A stretch of DNA of 38,232 nucleotides from an uncultured Mailhella sp. (GTDB lineage Bacteria > Desulfobacterota > Desulfovibrionia > Desulfovibrionales > Desulfovibrionaceae). The stretch lies in contig NZ_CALUWY010000024.1 in the NCBI RefSeq assembly GCF_944324615.1, positions 1-38,232 of the forward strand, written 5' to 3'. Made by a program: the position numbers and the translations under genes. Of the stretch, positions 34,527 through 38,232 are shown piece by piece. The notes under the pieces are model-generated. The model worked only from the letters and a program-made list of their open reading frames with translations, did no database searches and was not told the DNA's origin. The stretch's first letter is position 1; each line of letters opens with the position of its first letter.

Positions 34527-35507
34527 ATGTCCAAAGACGATTTTGAATATCATGCTCACGCCGCAGGGGCAAGCTCCAATATGGCGGCGGAAGGCTCCGG
34601 GCTTTTTGTGGAAGGTGTCTTTGTTCCTGCCGATACTGCGGCGGTTTTTTCCGAAACGGCGTGCGCCTTTGCCGTGCGGCTCATCCGCATGGCCCTTGAG
34701 GAAGACGGGCCCGATCTGACCAGTCTCGGCATTTTTCCCGCGGAGGAGGAATCTTCCGCCTACATCGTGGCCAAGCAGCGCACCCTTGTGGTGGGGCTTC
34801 CCCTCATCAGTCTGGTACTTGCGGTGACGGGCATGTCGCCCGATGCCTGGCATGCGGAAGTGCAGGAAGGCGCGCTGGTGGAAAACGGTACCGTGGTGGC
34901 GCGTCTTCACGGCCGTACCGTGCAGCTTCTGAAGGCCGAACGCATCATCCTCAACCTGATGACGCACCTTTCCGGCGTGGCCGACCTCACGCGGGAATAC
35001 GTTCAGCGCCTGGAAGGCACGGGCGTGCGCCTGCTCGATACGCGAAAGACGCTTCCCGGCCACCGCTACCTGGAAAAATATGCCGTGCGCGTGGCGGGCG
35101 GCTGCAATCACCGCATGAATCTCGGCGACATGCTGATGATCAAGGATAATCACATCGACGCGGCCGGTTCCATTACCCTTGCCGTGCAGGCCCTGCGCGG
35201 CCGCTACAGCCCCTGCCCGCCCATCGAGGTGGAATGCCGCGATGCGGCCGAGGTTGCGGAGGCCGTGAAAAGCCGTCCCGAGCGCATTCTGCTCGACAAC
35301 ATGGGGCCCGCCCTGCTGGCCGAGGTGCTCCCCCTCATTCCCCGGGACATCGAGGCGGAAATCAGCGGCGGCGTCACGCTGGAAACCATACGCGGCCTGG
35401 CAGAGTCCTGCCGCGAACGCCCGGCGGACTTCATTTCCGTGGGCCGCATCACTCATTCCGCGCCTTCGGCCGATTTCAGCATGAAGATGGAGCGCGGCGT
35501 CAAATGA
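34527..35507 (+). CDS. nadC: Nicotinate-nucleotide pyrophosphorylase (quinolinate phosphoribosyltransferase)
   Basis: Turns quinolinate and PRPP into nicotinate mononucleotide, the third step of de novo NAD synthesis. It has 326 residues, some 30 more than typical because of a divergent N-terminal stretch. Recognisable parts are TRKTLPGHR (substrate-binding Arg and His), HRMNLGDMLMIKDNHI with the catalytic Lys, EVECRDAAE, LLDNMGP and AEISGGVTLE near the C-terminus. GAGG is placed before the ATG at 34527, and the extra upstream frame is not family-like. nadA begins 44 nt after its stop codon, so the two are very likely one transcript. Confidence 0.96.
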   Translation: MSKDDFEYHAHAAGASSNMAAEGSGLFVEGVFVPADTAAVFSETACAFAVRLIRMALEEDGPDLTSLGIFPAEEESSAYIVAKQRTLVVGLPLISLVLAVTGMSPDAWHAEVQEGALVENGTVVARLHGRTVQLLKAERIILNLMTHLSGVADLTREYVQRLEGTGVRLLDTRKTLPGHRYLEKYAVRVAGGCNHRMNLGDMLMIKDNHIDAAGSITLAVQALRGRYSPCPPIEVECRDAAEVAEAVKSRPERILLDNMGPALLAEVLPLIPRDIEAEISGGVTLETIRGLAESCRERPADFISVGRITHSAPSADFSMKMERGVK

Positions 35508-35551
35508 ACGTGCACCGGGGGGCACCCCGGAAAACATCTTGAGGTTTGTTT

Positions 35552-36610
35552 ATGGATCATAAGGTTTGCGGACAGGATGCGACCCATGCCCGCATCGCGG
35601 AGCTGAAGAAGAAGTTCGGCGCGGATCTCGTCATTCTCGGTCATCACTATCAGGCCGACGAAATCATCCGTCATGTGGACATCGTGGGCGATTCTCTGGA
35701 ACTGGCCCGCCGCATCCCCGACATCGAGGCCCGCAACATCGTGTTCTGCGGCGTGTATTTCATGGCGGAATCCGCCGCCCTTCTGGCCCGTCCCGGGCAG
35801 AGGGTGTTTCTGCCCGATCACGGCGCGGACTGCGCCATGGCCCGCATGGCCCGTGCCGCCGATGTGGAAAGGGTGCTGGAGCGCCTCTCCGCCTCCGGCA
35901 GAAAGGTGCTTCCTCTGGCCTACGTCAATTCCTCTCTGGCCGTGAAGGCCGTGGTGGGGCGTTTCGGCGGGGCCGTGTGCACCTCCTCCAATGCAAAGAC
36001 CATGCTGGAATGGGCCATGGAGCAGGGCGATGCCGTGCTTTTCCTGCCCGACAGAAACCTCGGCCGCAATACGGCGCGGGTGCTCGGCATTGCGCCGGAA
36101 AAGCAGGTGCTCATTTCCGCCTCGGGCAATGATCTCGACAGGGACGAGGTGCGCGGCGCAAAGCTTCTGCTCTGGCCGGGCTGCTGCCCCATCCATGAAA
36201 GCCTGATGAAGCCCGACATGGTGGATGCCTTCCACAGTCATTTCCCCGGCTGCCGCGTGCTCGTGCACCCCGAATGCACGCCGGACGTGGTGCAGCGCTG
36301 CGACGGCGCAGGCTCCACGGCCTACCTCATCAAGGAAGTGGAGAAGGCCGCCGCCGAAGGCCGCGAGCATACGCTGTGCATCGGCACGGAATTCCACCTT
36401 GTGCACCGCCTCATGGAGCGCTACGCCGGCAAGCTCAATATCATTCCTCTGGCGCAGGCCTCCTGTGCGGACATGGAAAAGGTGGACGCGCAGAAGCTCC
36501 TTTCCACGCTGGAGTATCTGGAAGAAGGCGCGGGCACGGTCACGGTGGAAGAATCCCTGAAGGCCCCCGCGCGCGATGCCATCGTGCGCATGCTGGAGCG
36601 TTGCCGTTAG
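35552..36610 (+). CDS. nadA: Quinolinate synthase
   Basis: Condenses iminoaspartate with dihydroxyacetone phosphate to quinolinate, using a 4Fe-4S cluster. The 352-residue protein has the NadA landmarks LGHHYQ(A)DEI and VFCGVYFMAES (first cluster Cys). LLLWPGCCPIHE carries the second and HPECTPDVV is in the third domain, with the last cluster Cys likely in QASCADMEK. GAGGT lies 6 nt before the ATG at 35552. A TTG two codons upstream is possible but poorer. It lies between nadC and nadB, whose products supply and consume its substrate and product. Confidence 0.97.
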   Translation: MDHKVCGQDATHARIAELKKKFGADLVILGHHYQADEIIRHVDIVGDSLELARRIPDIEARNIVFCGVYFMAESAALLARPGQRVFLPDHGADCAMARMARAADVERVLERLSASGRKVLPLAYVNSSLAVKAVVGRFGGAVCTSSNAKTMLEWAMEQGDAVLFLPDRNLGRNTARVLGIAPEKQVLISASGNDLDRDEVRGAKLLLWPGCCPIHESLMKPDMVDAFHSHFPGCRVLVHPECTPDVVQRCDGAGSTAYLIKEVEKAAAEGREHTLCIGTEFHLVHRLMERYAGKLNIIPLAQASCADMEKVDAQKLLSTLEYLEEGAGTVTVEESLKAPARDAIVRMLERCR

Positions 36611-36625
36611 GATGTTTTCAGCATA

Positions 36626-36701
36626 CCATGGAACCGGCGGCGGAAAAGCCGGCTCCATGGAGAGGCGCAGCCCTGTGCGGAAGGCTCTTCCGGGCTGCGC
36701 C
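36626..36701 (+). other. Pair of strong hairpins between nadA and nadB
   Basis: CCATGGAACCGGC (36626-36638) pairs with GCCGGCTCCATGG (36648-36660) with one mismatch. Then GGCGCAGCCC (36664-36673) pairs perfectly with GGGCTGCGCC (36692-36701). No T-run follows, so they are not ordinary terminators. They could be mRNA processing or regulatory structures. I do not recognise a known NAD riboswitch. Confidence 0.6.
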
Positions 36702-36849
36702 ATTGCCGCGCTTTCCTTTCCGGGAGCGCCCGAGGCGCTTGCGCGGCCGACGACGGCCCGGGCATGAGTCCGCGTGATCTTTGACCGGTAAAAAACGGGT
36801 TGCCCGCGCACCCGTGTACTGCGGAGCCTGCCGCAGTTTGGATATTGCT

Positions 36850-38232
36850 ATGAACGCATTACGTTATCATTCCCAGGTTCTTGTCATCGGTTCCGGCCTT
36901 GCCGGCTGTGCGGCCGCGCTCACCATGGCCGACAAGGGCTTCGAGGTGCATCTTCTCATGCCCACCGAGGGGCTGGACGGCGGCAACTCCGCCATGGCTC
37001 AGGGCGGCATCGTGTTTTCCACCGATCCGGAAGACCAGAAATCCCTTGAGCACGACATGTTTGTGGCCGGGCACGACTACAACTACAGCGAGGCCGTGCA
37101 TTTTCTCGCCGGTCACGGCGGCGAGGCCGTGCAGAAGCTGCTCATCGACAAGCTTCATGTGCCCTTCGACCGCAACGCCTCCGGCGGCTGGGACATGACC
37201 CTGGAAGGCGGGCATGCCGTGCCGCGCATCGCGCACTGTGCGGACTACACGGGCAGAACCATCATCGAGCATCTCCATGCCGCCGTGGCCGCCCATGCGG
37301 GCATCACCGTACTCGGCGGCCGCTCGGCCGTGGACCTTGTGACCACGGAACACCATGCCCGGTCGAACGCCTATCATTACCAGCTCACCAACCAGTGCGT
37401 GGGCGCCTATGCCTTCAACGATGCCACCGGCGAAGTGGAGCTGCATCTTGCGGAAATGACCGTGCTTGCCACGGGCGGCGTGGGGCAGGTGTACCTGTAT
37501 TCCACCAACAACCCCTGGGCCACGGGTTCCGGCATCAGCATGGCGCACCGCGCAGGCGTGCGCCTTGCCAACATGGAATTCATGCAGTTCCATCCCACGG
37601 GGCTTTTCAACCATGCCCAGCAGATTCCGCTGCTCACCGAGGCTCTGCGCGGCGAGGGCGCCCATGTGGTCAACAGCAAGGGCGAACGCTTCGTTTCCCG
37701 CTACGACAGCCGCGGCGACCTTGCCCCCCGCGATGTGGTTTCCCAGGCCATTGTGAGCGAAATGCTCGCCACCGGCGAAAATCACATGCTGCTCGACTGC
37801 TCCACGCTGGAATGCGACGTGACGCGCCGCTTCCCCACCGTGTTTGAAAGCTGCCGGAAAATCGGCATCGACATGCGCACCCAGCCTCTGCCCATCGTGC
37901 CCGTGGCGCATTATTTCTGCGGCGGCATTCTTGTGGACCTGCACGGCAGAACCACGCTGGACCGCCTGTATGCCGTGGGCGAATGCAGCTGCACCGGCAT
38001 TCACGGCGCAAACCGCCTTGCCAGCACCTCGCTTCTGGAAGCGCTTCTGTGGGGCATTTCCGCCGGGGAGGACATCGCCTCCCGCATGGTGTCGGAACCT
38101 CTGGATACGCGCGTGTTCGCCGAAATCGCGGACTGGAAGCATACCGGCAACGAACACAACGACGACCCGGCGCTCATTGCGCAGGACTGGGCCACCATAC
38201 GCCACATCATGTGGAACTATGTGGGCATCATC
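36850..38232 (+). CDS. nadB: L-aspartate oxidase, 3' end beyond the window
   Basis: Oxidises L-aspartate to iminoaspartate with FAD, the first step of de novo NAD synthesis. 461 codons are present and the frame is open to the edge, so about 60-80 C-terminal residues are missing. The FAD-binding start VLVIGSGLAGCAAAL (10-24) is clear, as are GGNSAMAQGGIV (45-56), EFMQFHPTGL, GEGAHVVN, the VPVAHYFCGGI region and GANRLASTSLLEAL. The catalytic His and Arg regions look intact. The ATG at 36850 follows a 239-nt gap from nadA that contains two hairpins. Only a weak GGA at about -11 precedes the ATG. It probably belongs to the nadC-nadA-nadB transcription unit. Confidence 0.95.
   Translation, partial: MNALRYHSQVLVIGSGLAGCAAALTMADKGFEVHLLMPTEGLDGGNSAMAQGGIVFSTDPEDQKSLEHDMFVAGHDYNYSEAVHFLAGHGGEAVQKLLIDKLHVPFDRNASGGWDMTLEGGHAVPRIAHCADYTGRTIIEHLHAAVAAHAGITVLGGRSAVDLVTTEHHARSNAYHYQLTNQCVGAYAFNDATGEVELHLAEMTVLATGGVGQVYLYSTNNPWATGSGISMAHRAGVRLANMEFMQFHPTGLFNHAQQIPLLTEALRGEGAHVVNSKGERFVSRYDSRGDLAPRDVVSQAIVSEMLATGENHMLLDCSTLECDVTRRFPTVFESCRKIGIDMRTQPLPIVPVAHYFCGGILVDLHGRTTLDRLYAVGECSCTGIHGANRLASTSLLEALLWGISAGEDIASRMVSEPLDTRVFAEIADWKHTGNEHNDDPALIAQDWATIRHIMWNYVGII

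Noticed and set aside
34401..35537. Upstream extension of the MgtE frame to 989 residues
   Set aside because: The extra part is antisense to nadC, and the MgtE ribosome-binding site is just before 34400.

Overview
The window looks like a chromosomal segment of a GC-rich, anaerobe-like member of the Desulfovibrionales (Desulfovibrio/Bilophila/Mailhella-type Deltaproteobacterium). This is inferred from the gene families present: a TRAP-TAXI transporter, an FAD/Fe-S hydroxyacid dehydrogenase with CCG domains, a hydrogenase maturation protease, a DUF815 ATPase and a nadC-nadA-nadB cluster. No rRNA or species marker is present, so the assignment is tentative.

Layout. (1) 1-5086: pyruvate kinase (pyk) with its own promoter and terminator, then a large membrane-anchored dynamin-like GTPase. 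(2) about 5280-15360: a visibly AT-rich block holding only two genes, both on the minus strand. They are a 2317-residue protein with two separate GHKL/Bergerat (sacsin- or Hsp90-like) ATPase domains, followed 4 nt later by an 884-residue SNF2/RapA-type helicase. This pair looks horizontally acquired, resembles an anti-phage or anti-plasmid defence module, and is the best candidate here for an undescribed system. (3) 15361-19396: a small lipoprotein, a DUF815 AAA ATPase, a D-2-hydroxyacid dehydrogenase, and an unusual non-coding tract (18256-19042). That tract carries a degenerate tandem array with a period of about 59 bp, a 49-bp exact direct repeat, an 18-bp palindrome and a plus-strand terminator. 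A small acidic protein follows. (4) 19447-21694: DsbD-type protein-disulfide reductase and tRNA-Lys(CTT). (5) 21874-27912: FAD/Fe-S D-lactate-type dehydrogenase, fused TRAP permease and TAXI-type solute receptor, plausibly an uptake and oxidation module for a hydroxy- or carboxylic acid. (6) 28323-31310: argG, argH (last two steps of arginine synthesis) and an 86-residue protein of unknown function. (7) 31682-38232: an orphan hydrogenase maturation protease, MgtE Mg2+ transporter with a long Ala/Ser/Pro-rich N-terminal extension, and the de novo NAD genes nadC, nadA and nadB (nadB runs off the right edge).

Most genes are housekeeping. The parts worth attention are the GHKL-GHKL/SNF2 pair and the structured repeat tract at 18.3-19.0 kb.
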